From: Aureobasidium sp. EXF-3400
Taxonomy: Eukaryota > Ascomycota > Dothideomycetes > Dothideales > Saccotheciaceae
NCBI GenBank assembly: GCA_024195585.1
Contig: SWBL01000532.1
Span: 1 to 24,030 of the forward strand
Length of the DNA stretch: 24,030 nt
Reading direction: 5' to 3'
Shown here: positions 1 to 8,657 of the stretch, piece after piece
Layout of the letters: the number at the start of each line of letters is the position of its first letter
How positions within the stretch are numbered: position 1 is the first letter of the stretch
Program-made: the position numbers and the translations under genes
The notes under the pieces: generated by a model
What the model was told of the DNA's origin: nothing
The model's input: only the letters and a program-made list of their open reading frames with translations
Database searches by the model: none

Positions 1-384
1 GGCTCAGATGCTTATGTTACACAACAACCTGATACGCCGCAATCGCCAGCCATCGACTCCGTGCATTCAACTCGCGTCGCCAAGTTACAGGCGCCACCAC
101 CACACCATGACCTACTGTGCCGACAAACGTACCTGTCAGATGCGTCTTTCGATGGTCGGCAATCGAATACCAGCGCCGAAGAAGTCCACGAGCAACGCCG
201 CATCTCTGATCTCCGAGCTGCGGCCCTTCGCAACTCTCGCCCTACCAACCGAGAGTTGATATGCTGCGACTACGATGCCGCCGAAAAGGCGAACGCCATG
301 GACATTTATGGCAAGGAGGAGTTCGGTGGTGGACATCTGTGTATGGAATGTCTGGGCATGGAGATACGCCACGACGAAAGTTGA
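1..384 (+). CDS. Possible 3' end of an unidentified gene, cut by the window edge
   Basis: Frame 1 stays open from the first base to a TGA at 382-384, giving 127 codons with no stop, so the true start or an upstream exon would lie outside the window. The product is hydrophilic, rich in Ser, Arg and Gln, and ends in a Gly-rich stretch with a C-x2-C pair (HLCMEC) followed by MEIRHDES. I do not recognise a family and see no membrane segment or signal peptide. Two shorter open frames on the opposite strand overlap it, and no homologous motif decides between them. It is reported because the frame is long for this window and runs off the edge. It could be a chance open frame. Confidence 0.35.
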   Translation, partial: GSDAYVTQQPDTPQSPAIDSVHSTRVAKLQAPPPHHDLLCRQTYLSDASFDGRQSNTSAEEVHEQRRISDLRAAALRNSRPTNRELICCDYDAAEKANAMDIYGKEEFGGGHLCMECLGMEIRHDES

Positions 385-1296
385 CCGACACCTGCGTGAT
401 CAATTCAATCATTGTTCCTCGTTCGGCGGAGATCCGGGTCGGCAGGCCTTTCGTATCTTTACGAATAACAAGGTGTCAATCCCCGCGTAGAATGGATGCA
501 CCCACCTGGAAGACGCTGTCTGTCCGGCCCTTTCTGTCCTTGTTAAGGATGGAGGCCATCTGCTTTTAGATACTGAAGGCGTATCTGAAGACACATCGCC
601 TGGAGACACGCAGTGACCGGCGGTCAAGCAATCGATTACGCTTGATTCCGTGAGTCTGGAATTTCAGGTTGATACTGAGCATGGAGTGATTTTCAGAATG
701 GGTCAGGGTAGTCAACAGATGAAGAGGGACTCGTTGAGGCCCATCGGACAGGGCACGTGAGACATTCCGCGCAGGCCAATATCGAGTCGGTAGACCAGAG
801 ACCTCGAATCGACAGACGATTGATGTAAGCGTGACAGCGAGTCTTGCCATGACTTTCGTCGTGCTTCAGCGCGGTATGTGGCAGGTCAGAGTTTGCTGTC
901 GTGTTACCGCTTGACGATGACCACCGTTAGCTACACTTACTGGTGGAATATGCAATAAACCATCAGATTCGTCTATATATTTACACGCTGGTTGAGAGGA
1001 ATGTTCTACTAGCCATAAGGAAGATCTGCCAGTATATTTGCTTTCCCGTTTCATTCAACATTCGCACTCGTAGTAATTTGAGGGCGCCGTGTGCACGATC
1101 CTGTCCTCTAATGGGAGTCCAATTCGACACATGATCGTGTTCTTGTCATCGACCCCCGATTGACGATTGTGATTGGCTGGAATGCATGTCAATAACGATT
1201 AGCTCATACCCTTGACAGAGTCAACAGCTTGAGAAAATGTTTCAGAATTAAATCCTGTCATTGTCCACACTCTAGCACCAGCTCCCTGCAAAAGCC
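385..1296. other. Gene-free stretch downstream of the BAH-PHD gene
   Basis: I see no coding region with a recognisable motif or coherent splice pattern in these 900 bases. Open frames here are short and lack domain-like composition. The stretch contains one copy of a diverged repeat (about 1163-1250) described separately, and it must include the 3' untranslated region of the minus-strand gene that ends at 1297. Confidence 0.5.
1163..1250 (+). repeat. Diverged repeat, copy A (partner near 17728-17815)
   Basis: By eye this stretch aligns in the same orientation with 17728-17815. Shared blocks, in order, are ATTGGCT-x-GAATG, GCTCATA-x-CCTTG and GTCAA-x-AGCTTG, separated by similar distances with small gaps. 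About two thirds of positions match across roughly 85 bases. Neither copy lies in a recognisable gene. It may be the remnant of a short non-autonomous element or other dispersed repeat. No terminal inverted repeats or target duplications were seen. Confidence 0.4.
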
Positions 1297-2444
1297 TCAC
1301 AAGACAATCTGCTTGCAGACCAAGCAATGTACTGCTTCCATGGTCTGATCGCCAGTCTTCTTGTCAGTGATTACGACCTTGAGTGCTTCGGCTTCTGACG
1401 CCACGATTTCGGCCATCGTGATGCTGTCTTCTGCTGCTGCATCGTCGACACTCAGAGTGTGGTCTCTCTCAACGGGCTCCTGAGCTTGTTGTTTGCCATT
1501 GACTTCCGCTTCTACACCTTTCCTGAGTTGGACAGCGCTCTGGGCCAAACAAGAAGCATGGAGCCATGTCCCACAAGTTTGGTTGCTGCATTTGACAATC
1601 AGACGGTCAGGATTCTGAGGCTGCCTGCATCCGCAGATCGGATTCAGTGACTCCGAGAATCAGTACAGTTTCCGGATCATAACCCCAAGAATGAGTTACT
1701 CACCGATAGGACCTTGGTATCGTGGTTGTAAGTCTGTCGCCAGTAGTATTCACCATGTGCTGATATCTCCGCGTCCTCGTTGGCCTCCTCCCAGTACGCG
1801 ATCTTCAGTGGTCCGATCACAGCCAAGGCATCGATGATGTCCATCTTGTTGCTCGGCACCAACTCAAACTTGCCGTGGTATGATGGCGTGCTGAGGACCT
1901 CTTCAGGTAGCTCTTCAGGGTTTTCGAGCCAGCTGCAGCGAAGAAAGACATGATGTTCATCTGCAGCTCGGACTTCGTGGACCTGAGCCTTCCAGTCTCG
2001 ATAGGAGTCGTCTTGTGGCTTCACAAAAATGCAATCTCCGCAAGAATGAGTCTGGTTGCCTATTGTGCTGTTAATAGTCAGCAAGATTCCTGAGCTGTTG
2101 GCTAGGTCCGAAACGCACAACTTTCTGTACTTAGTCATGCTTAGCCATGCTTTCATTGGCTCAACAATGTAGCTAGCCTCGAGATAGTTCTTGCCGTTCA
2201 GATTGAGAGTACACTCGTAGACATCAGGTGAGCTTCTTGCACCCCTCCGAATGACAGTGCTGAAAACATTGAAAACGGGTCCGTCTTGCTTATCAGCTTG
2301 ATCCAGCCAGCGCAGTAGCTTGGCGTCCCTAGCTGTAGAGCGATCCTGCGCCTTTGGTGGGGGTTTCGATGCGCTTTTGTTCTTTAACTTTCTGCGCTTG
2401 GACGATGACGATGACTTGTTGACTCCATGGATCCTCCTAGTCAT
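1297..2444 (-). CDS. BAH-PHD domain chromatin reader protein, three exons
   Basis: Predicted exons are 2444-2119, 2067-1704 and 1650-1297, giving 347 residues. A basic Ser/Lys-rich N-terminus (SSSSSKRRK) is followed by a BAH domain at about residues 75-225 (LEASYIVEPMKAW, GDCIFVKPQDD, PEELPEEV, MDIIDALAV). A split PHD finger follows: C-x-C at 236/238, C-x4-C at 251/256, H-x2-C (WLHASC), and a last C-x2-C (HCLVC) six residues from the end, after an insert. BAH and PHD domains bind nucleosomes or histone tails. Fungal BAH-PHD proteins such as Neurospora EPR-1 read H3K27me3, so a nuclear role in repression is inferred by family. The first intron (2118-2068) is 51 bases and has no in-frame stop; removing it restores a KYRKFTIGNQ-type BAH sequence. 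The ATG at 2444 was chosen because the in-frame extension to 2636 has no domain-like sequence. Confidence 0.88.
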
Positions 2445-3282
2445 CCTTCTTTTGTGCCCAGCCAAACGCGACTCTGCGCTCGTGGTGTATCGGCAGAGAA
2501 ACGCCTTGGTGATTCTAGGTACGAGATATCGAAATCTTGACGACGGCGTCGCGCGTGCGGTTAAAGACGCGTGTATGCCTGAACGCGTCAATCGGCCCAC
2601 CCGATCACGAAGCCGCGACCAGAAACAGTTCTCCAACGAGAGCGATCACCTAGAAATTCGATTCGACACGCAGTTACTATACAGGAGTTGAGACAAGACG
2701 AGACTAATACACAGTATCAGTCATAGGTCAGCTAAGAGTTATGTTTGGCACATGAAAAAACCACATCAACCTGTCGACGACGCGGCCTTGGACACAACAC
2801 TTCATCTGATGCGTAGAACGAGAATACGGGTCGGCGGCAAACCCTGTGGCTCAGGTATCTGAGCGGCTTGGCTAGTGGGGCACACAAGCTCACGGCGGTT
2901 GGCCAATGCTGTGGATCTTCTGCGTTCGATTCCTCCGGACTGGTACAAGTAGGATTCAGAGCGTGCGGAAAGCTCGGACATATGTTCTGTCTGTTGTCCA
3001 ACCCATCAACTGATCAGTATACATGCTATTCAATCCTACGCTCTCTGGGACGATCCATCTGTCTACAGCCCCCCTGTCCAATCTTTGCTTCCACGAGATG
3101 AATCTAAGGTGTGTACATCTAATTCATCACATCTCGAATCGATCTACTTTCTTCCAATCAGCTCCACAGCTCAGTGATCGTTATAGAGTCTACCCCGTCG
3201 CGGGGGTCCTGCGTATTTCTCCTTGGTGAAGCTCCTGGAAAGGTAGATGTGTGTTCCTTGACTCATCCGTTTGGTAAGGCGG
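2445..3282. other. Intergenic region between terpene synthase 3' end and BAH-PHD start
   Basis: These 838 bases lie between the stop of the terpene synthase and the start of the BAH-PHD gene, both on the minus strand. They must hold the 3' end of the former and the promoter and 5' leader of the latter. Open frames are short on both strands, and none carries a motif I recognise. Confidence 0.5.
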
Positions 3283-4655
3283 CTAGAAGTAACGCCGGGA
3301 CTCGAAACTAACATCTGTCAAGATCCACCAGCACAGATTTGGGGTTGAAGAATCTTACCTCCAGTGCAAGTTCGCGAGGGGGACTCGTAAGATGCCCTGA
3401 ATATACATCTCGTTGTGATTGACGGGCTTCTTCGTAGCAAGCTCTTCAAGGCTGTCTGAAAGCTGGCTGTGCTCAGTCGCGACCATGTCTAGCATGATCG
3501 TGAATGCGTCTGTTTCGCTAAGACTTCTGTGTTTGATGAGCGTGTTGATGTAGTTGTGAGGTACGTTTTCTTTCTAAAAATTCACAATCAGATCTCGACG
3601 ACTAAGACCATGCGGAACTTACTTACCTTTTCCTTCTGCCATGATATCATGTCATTGTGCCTGTGAGGCGGTTAGGGTCAGGTGAGGCAGGCATCAACCA
3701 TCACGACACTCACAACAGAGCTATCTTAGTGGATGCCGCTCTCAGACTCATGATGGGAGGCTCATAAATTTGTGCATCAGACAGTTCTAGTCCATACGCG
3801 TATCTAGATCGGGTTAGGTTTTGAGTGATATTCAGTCTCAGTTCGAACATACTCAACGAGCGCATAGAGCGGTTCGCACCCAGAAGAGAGCTTTCGTGCT
3901 TCCAGGTATTCTTCTGGCGCGGGAACTTCTTGTCTGCTGCTGCTTCGCACGTGGTGGAGCACACCGTCGCAGTAACCGTTCATGGCATCACGGTACCTGT
4001 TCTGGGTTGAGGTTCTTCCTTTGGCGGAGTCCTTCTTACTGATCAGTATGCACAAGATGGATAGGACAATAGTATGTACCTTCTGCTTGATAGCTATCCA
4101 GATTTCGAGATGTATAGATATCATGTCGTCTGCTTGGTGTTGACATGCATTATCTTCCATAGTCGCTCTGAGCTTGTTCAGTCGCGCTTCGGCAGCATCT
4201 GCATCGCTTCGAAAACAACCGTTGTCAAATTCTCAGGAGAGTTAGTTGTGAAGTACAACCACGGTCATCCTACGCACCGTCGTCGAAAAGAAAGATCTGA
4301 GAAGTCAGCCACGAAGACTCGATGATTAACTTCGCTCTCGCTATCGTCACTCACCCAGATCATCCATTTGGAGCACACTTCTAGCTCTGGGAAGGCACAG
4401 TCTGGAAGCATCACGGAAGCAAAGTAGGGAAAGGCTGCTTCGCTGATCTTGGAGGAGGTCTTGTCATCCAATCCGAGTCTCCTATTTACGCTTCGTGAGC
4501 TATTGCCCTGGAAAGCTGGAACTACTATGAGGACGGTAGACCTACTTGCGTAGCTCCTTCTCGCTCTTCTGCTTGACTGTCTGGTATGCAGGATGCACCT
4601 TTGGCTTCTCTTCGAGATAGGCAGTAAATAATGGAGTGAAGTTAGCGGCATCCAT
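3283..4655 (-). CDS. Class I terpene synthase (probably sesquiterpene), nine exons
   Basis: Exons: 4655-4546, 4481-4355, 4296-4278, 4231-4080, 4034-3853, 3803-3714, 3660-3627, 3573-3359 and 3307-3283. All eight introns are GT-AG and phases agree, giving 317 residues, normal for fungal sesquiterpene synthases. The enzyme would ionise a prenyl diphosphate (farnesyl diphosphate most likely) and cyclise the cation. Visible motifs are the Asp-rich DDEFD at 84-88 after the conserved KWMIW/IFLF helix, Arg183 exactly 46 residues before the NSE motif (the usual pyrophosphate sensor place), the Mg-binding NSE motif NDMISWQKE at 229-237, and the C-terminal Arg-Tyr pair in ESRRYF. The DDxxD codons are split by intron 3 and exon 3 is only 19 bases. 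There is no signal peptide; a cytosolic enzyme is expected. No P450, prenyltransferase or transporter is adjacent. Product and substrate cannot be read from sequence. Confidence 0.93.
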
Positions 4656-4896
4656 CACAATCGGATTCGTAGCTGTGTGCTAAGGAGAACCAAGCAGAAA
4701 CGATGCACCGATGATGGAGCCGGCGAGGTAGGGTAGCAATGTAAAAGTGCGTAACGAGATCCTTTTCTATAAGAACATGCTACGACTTTATTAAGCCTAT
4801 CATACGCTTGCTATAGAAACGTCGTTACAATCTGCCATCACTACTCGTCTGCCACTCTTCAAGAACGTATGAGCAGTCTAGACAGTCTTGTAACAA

Positions 4897-5244
4897 TCAA
4901 CTGAACTCGTAAATCGGAGGTTGTCCGACCACAAAGTGGCCTGTTTCATGAACACAAGCGATCAATATTACGTGGCTTCCAGTAATCCACTCCGGTCTCG
5001 GAGACTCAGCTGAAAAGCGCATGGATCGATGCCCTAATATCGGGCCCACGGCATAGCTATTTCCAGGAGTTATTGTTACCAGATTTTGCCTAACATAGAT
5101 GAAGCCAGAAGTCTGCTTCGAAGGTGTAAGATTGAGGTCATCCTTTGGCAAAAGTCGCCAGACCTTCTTGTTGAAATGTACTGGTAAACAATGATTTAAT
5201 ACCTCGGTTGAGCCTAAGCGTAGAAATTCTCGTATCGCAGTTTG
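4897..5244 (-). CDS. Unidentified open segment, possible terminal exon
   Basis: A minus-strand frame is open for 115 codons to a stop at 4897. It has no early ATG, but a candidate acceptor (ATCCGAG) sits at 5245, so it may be the last exon of a gene whose upstream exons I could not resolve. The product has a helical start (AIREFLRLGSTEVL), a WRLLPKDDL segment and a beta-rich tail ending VVGQPPIYEFS. I do not recognise a family. It lies 258 bases downstream of the F-box-like frame on the same strand and could be a further exon of that gene, but I found no phase-consistent splice joining the two. Confidence 0.3.
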   Translation of the reverse strand, partial: QTAIREFLRLGSTEVLNHCLPVHFNKKVWRLLPKDDLNLTPSKQTSGFIYVRQNLVTITPGNSYAVGPILGHRSMRFSAESPRPEWITGSHVILIACVHETGHFVVGQPPIYEFS

Positions 5245-5502
5245 CTCGGATCAATCGACTGCATCAAGCGTCCGTTAGAGGCCAGATTTGCTCGGGCGAC
5301 AAGGATGTAAATGAAAAAATACAGACTGACTCGGTCGCCCGTAGACATTGCACATACTGTAGTGCAGCATCCCTTGTTCTCCTCGAACGCTGTAATTTAT
5401 GTACGAGCAGTCACGCTAGTCGCAGGGAAGCCTGTACTAAGAGTTTAGCAGATGGCGCTCGGACCGCGTCTATGTCGGTGGTCATCTGGGCAGGAGAGCT
5501 TA

Positions 5503-6156
5503 TCATTCCAAGGTCTCGCAGACGGCGCGCACAGCATCACTTGTGTTTCGAAACATGAAGCGGGTCAAGTGAAGATCTGAGATATTGACTGTGGGCAGCG
5601 CAGATTCAATCTTGATCACAGCCCTGACAGCATCCACAATGTGGTTCAAGAGAGTATCATGGGTTCGTTTCTGCGCTTTGGCTGCGTTCCTGAGTCGCAT
5701 TGCACATTTCGGAAGACCTGTGCTGCAGCAAATATTGGCAAGGGACCGACAGATGCCTTCTAGTGCCCTGTTGCCCATTTGCGGAGCTTCCGATGCTTCG
5801 GCCAGAAGTAGGTGCGACAAAGCAACATAGCTGCTTGGAATGAGAATTGTTTGCAGTGGAATGATGCTGGCATTGATCCTCAAGGCTCTTTGTAGGCCGG
5901 GCTTGAGACAAAGATAGCGCTGTGCGAACTCTTTCTTGGGATATAAATGTTTGCTGGAACAGGATGGGCGACAGTCGATCCAGGACCGCTTCTCAACGTG
6001 GTAGAATTTTTGGCTGACGAGTGGAAGGGTACGTGCCCGAAAGAAAGGCGAAATCCAGCCCATGATCTGAAGCAGTATCTCCATTGGTAGGCCGTTGAGA
6101 TTGGAAGGCTGAGACTGTGGCATCGACATCGCTATCAAGTTCTGTAGCACGTACAT
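5503..6156 (-). CDS. F-box-like protein
   Basis: The open frame gives 217 residues. Near the N-terminus, LNGLPMEILLQIMGWISPFF followed by RTLPLVSQKFYHVEKRSW fits the F-box pattern (LPxEIL, then a spaced LVSxxFY). F-box proteins recruit substrates to SCF (Skp1-Cullin) ubiquitin ligases through Skp1. The rest is helical, with Cys and Arg/Ala-rich stretches and no leucine-rich or WD repeat that I can recognise, so any substrate is unknown. Start choice is uncertain: Met codons at residues 10 and 12 (6129 and 6123) sit closer to the F-box and may be the real starts. The stop at 5503 may be premature if an unseen intron joins it to later exons. It is a typical length for the short fungal F-box proteins. 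Confidence 0.6.
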   Translation of the reverse strand: MYVLQNLIAMSMPQSQPSNLNGLPMEILLQIMGWISPFFRARTLPLVSQKFYHVEKRSWIDCRPSCSSKHLYPKKEFAQRYLCLKPGLQRALRINASIIPLQTILIPSSYVALSHLLLAEASEAPQMGNRALEGICRSLANICCSTGLPKCAMRLRNAAKAQKRTHDTLLNHIVDAVRAVIKIESALPTVNISDLHLTRFMFRNTSDAVRAVCETLE

Positions 6157-7443
6157 CCGCTCTTCCGAGGAATATATGCGAGAGATCCAGCGCTGTGACA
6201 GCTCGTTACCATGAGGTTGTGCCTCGAAGTCGGCAGATGCGATCTAGTTATGTGGCACCTGGAGTATCTGAGGTCGCAGAGGATGTGAGATTCCACAGTT
6301 TGACACGAGATTCATTGTCGTTTGCGAGCCGAGTGTTTCATCTTCTCCTGGACCCAGATCACGAATCGGGCTCTTGTATGGTGCTAGAATTTACACGACC
6401 CTCATGGAGACACCAGATATCTACAGTCATATGCTCTCATTGATCCTACGCTTCGCGCTCAGGCCAGAGTCAACATACTGTGATAAATTACACTGCGGAA
6501 GGCCTTGTAAAGTTTGCTAAGCATACCGACATGCACGCAAACAGTCTGCGGAAACACCATTCTAGTCGTAAATTACCGAATCTTGACCGGAGGCTATGAC
6601 AGTGCCTGAGGTAAAGACGGTGGTTACAAGTGATCTGTTCATTACTGATGTCGACAAGCGCAGCTCCACGGCGGCCTTCTCCATGAGACCCCCAAGATCT
6701 CCAGCCGACCCGAGTATGAACCACCGCTTGTTTCGAAGTCTTGCTAGTCAGTCGGAATGAGGTCTCCGAGATACGCGGACTGCGGCTTTCTGCTCGTTCG
6801 TACTTCTCGGAACCGCTGGTAAACCGAATCACTATTTGTGAACAACATAACGACACGGTGTTCATGATCGACACACTGTCTGGTCTAGTTGCAAGTAAAT
6901 TTCATGCTTCACCCGTCAGGCTAGAGGTGAGTTCTGGATGCTAGAGTTAGTTACTTAGAACGCCTTCTTTCATCGTCCAAGCAATATCCTTGGACTATCT
7001 GTGTCTCGTTGGTGCCGATAGCTCCGCAGACTATCTCCAACCAGACAGCTATAGCTGGTTAAGAGCTTCAAGTCCTGACCCAGCTTGGTGAGCACGTCCA
7101 CATATAGATTACATTACACGATCGTGGACGATACGGATCTAAACACCCATGGGCTGTACGATGGTGTTTCCTTACTGTGGTACTTAGAGCCGCAGTCTGG
7201 CACCTTGGACGGACCGCGGTCGTCAGATGCTGTGACGATCAAAGAAGGTCCACATGCAATGTCCAGAAGTCACGTTCTAGTCATCATAGTGTTGTTCTAC
7301 GCACCACTCTGACTACTTGGAAGGTTCCTATCAGACGTTTCCGGTATACTGCTAGACTCAGGTGCATCCCTTCGCAGCAACATCAGATCTCCAACCGACA
7401 TCGAAAGTGGTGTTCTGTCGAGCATATAGGTGAGCGGTCGATC
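6157..7443. other. Unresolved stretch with two protein-like open segments
   Basis: No gene could be assembled here. On the plus strand 6272-6520 is open for 82 codons and reads like protein (RIGLLYGARIYTTLMETPD, ending in a Cys-rich CGRPCKVC). A second plus-strand segment, about 6741-6915, includes NRITICEQHNDTVFMIDTL and runs into a GTGAGT donor-like site at 6927. The next open stretch is not joined by a convincing acceptor in phase. They may be exons of one plus-strand gene or of a decayed gene. No known domain was recognised. Confidence 0.3.
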
Positions 7444-8104
7444 TTATCTTCTGGTACCCTCCATCGTTCTACACGATAATTTCCATACTAATCTCAATAG
7501 TGGATCATCCCTCACGAGACAATCCTTCGACCACTGAAAGATTGTTGATCGTCCAGGACGTACATACAATCCGAACCTCTCCGCTCCCCATTTTGCATGC
7601 CATACGTTGTGATCGCTCGACAACATGGTTAGAAGCAGAAAATACGCGCTTGTCTCTCAATCGCCTGTGAGATCAGGTCATTGTCGTAATCACCAAAGAA
7701 TTCCGGTGTCAAATCGAAGTGCAGGTTGGCTGAGGAGAGCATCACAGAAGAGAAAGCTTGTCAGAATCCGTATCAAGAACGCATCCTTCAGTGATAAGGG
7801 CAGAAACTCCAAAACCTCGAATCTACCTTCAGACCGGTTGAGAAAGATCTTGTGCACGATGGGAAGAAGACGGTTCGCAGGGAAGCTCATCTTGCATCTC
7901 TCAAGAAACAGGACAACAAGAAAGATCCCGTACAGTGCCTGGATAGACATGCTGGACGACCTTAGGCTATGGGCACCCGCTCTGACGCTGCGCATACTGA
8001 CCTCGACTCACTTGGCAATATCTCCACTTGTTGTGAAGTACAAAGATGTCACCAAGCTTCGCCCGGATGGTAGCGAGGTCGATCTGGTCAGTGTCATATG
8101 GCAT
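7444..8104 (-). CDS. Probable multi-exon gene of unknown function, incompletely resolved
   Basis: Several minus-strand segments look coding and are flanked by splice-like sites. Segment 8104-8012 starts with ATG (MPYDTDQIDLATIRAKLGDI) and ends at a GTGAGT donor. Segment 7966-7827 contains SFPANRLLPIVHKIFLNRSE and ends at GTAGAT. Segment 7729-7646 (FDLTPEFFGDYDNDLISQ) follows a CTGAC branch and a pyrimidine-rich acceptor. The last segment, to the stop at 7444, contains ERFGLYVRPGRSTIF. Phases agree from the second segment onward but not between the first and second, so the model is incomplete or the gene is damaged. I recognise no family. An overlapping plus-strand frame (7625-8158) is the alternative. 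The cyclin gene ends about 550 bases upstream on the same strand. Confidence 0.4.
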
Positions 8105-8657
8105 CTGAGGAAGTTTCCCACCACGTCAGAGTTCAGATGCACTATAGTTTTTGGCTAGTCTGGGACTTTGAAGCAAATTGGTTCTGAGGAGTTTCTCTAC
8201 GTATGGACATACATCGCAATCCGTGATATTGCTGTTAACATCATAAGCACTCCGTGTCGTGATTGTATCTCTCTTCCATAGTGTCGCTCATGTGAAACCA
8301 CTCGTTGCACCTTGTAAGCTTCTTCAATTTCGAGAGTAGTGGAAGATACCCGAGAGGACTCAAGGTGTATGTCTTGCTAGTATGTTACGTGTACTAGCCC
8401 TGATGAGCCTCCCGATCATTTCTGGAAGCAGATATAGCTTACCATCGCGCGACAGTGCTGGTGCATAGTGCCAGCTTCCGATGATTTGCGATCGAACCAC
8501 AAACGTGCATGATCTGCCGCAAGGATATATCCTTGATTACATTCTCATCACAGATATGAACCCCTTGACACGATTGAGGAGAGGTAGACACCCTGGTTAA
8601 GGCGTAGTTTGGGATGTCTGCGATCGATCAGAGAGCATGTACTAGAGGCATACAGTG
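8105..8657. other. Stretch between cyclin gene and unresolved gene
   Basis: No complete gene is seen. A minus-strand stretch near 8250-8350 reads like protein (LPLLSKLKKLTRCNEWFHM) and could be an upstream exon of the unresolved gene at 7444-8104, but I found no phase-consistent junction. The stretch also contains the 3' untranslated region of the cyclin gene. Confidence 0.3.

Noticed and set aside
2445..2636. N-terminal extension of the BAH-PHD protein to the upstream Met at 2636
   Set aside because: The 64 extra residues are basic and low in domain character; the Met at 2444 begins a typical Lys/Ser-rich tail before the BAH domain.
4265..4651. A 128-codon minus-strand open frame taken as a single-exon protein
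   Set aside because: It reads through introns 1-3 of the terpene synthase in the wrong frame for exon 1 and hides the DDxxD motif; spliced reading explains the sequence better.
7625..8158. A 177-codon plus-strand open frame
   Set aside because: It is very Arg/Lys/Ser-rich and overlaps minus-strand segments that have splice signals and more protein-like composition; not excluded, but less likely.
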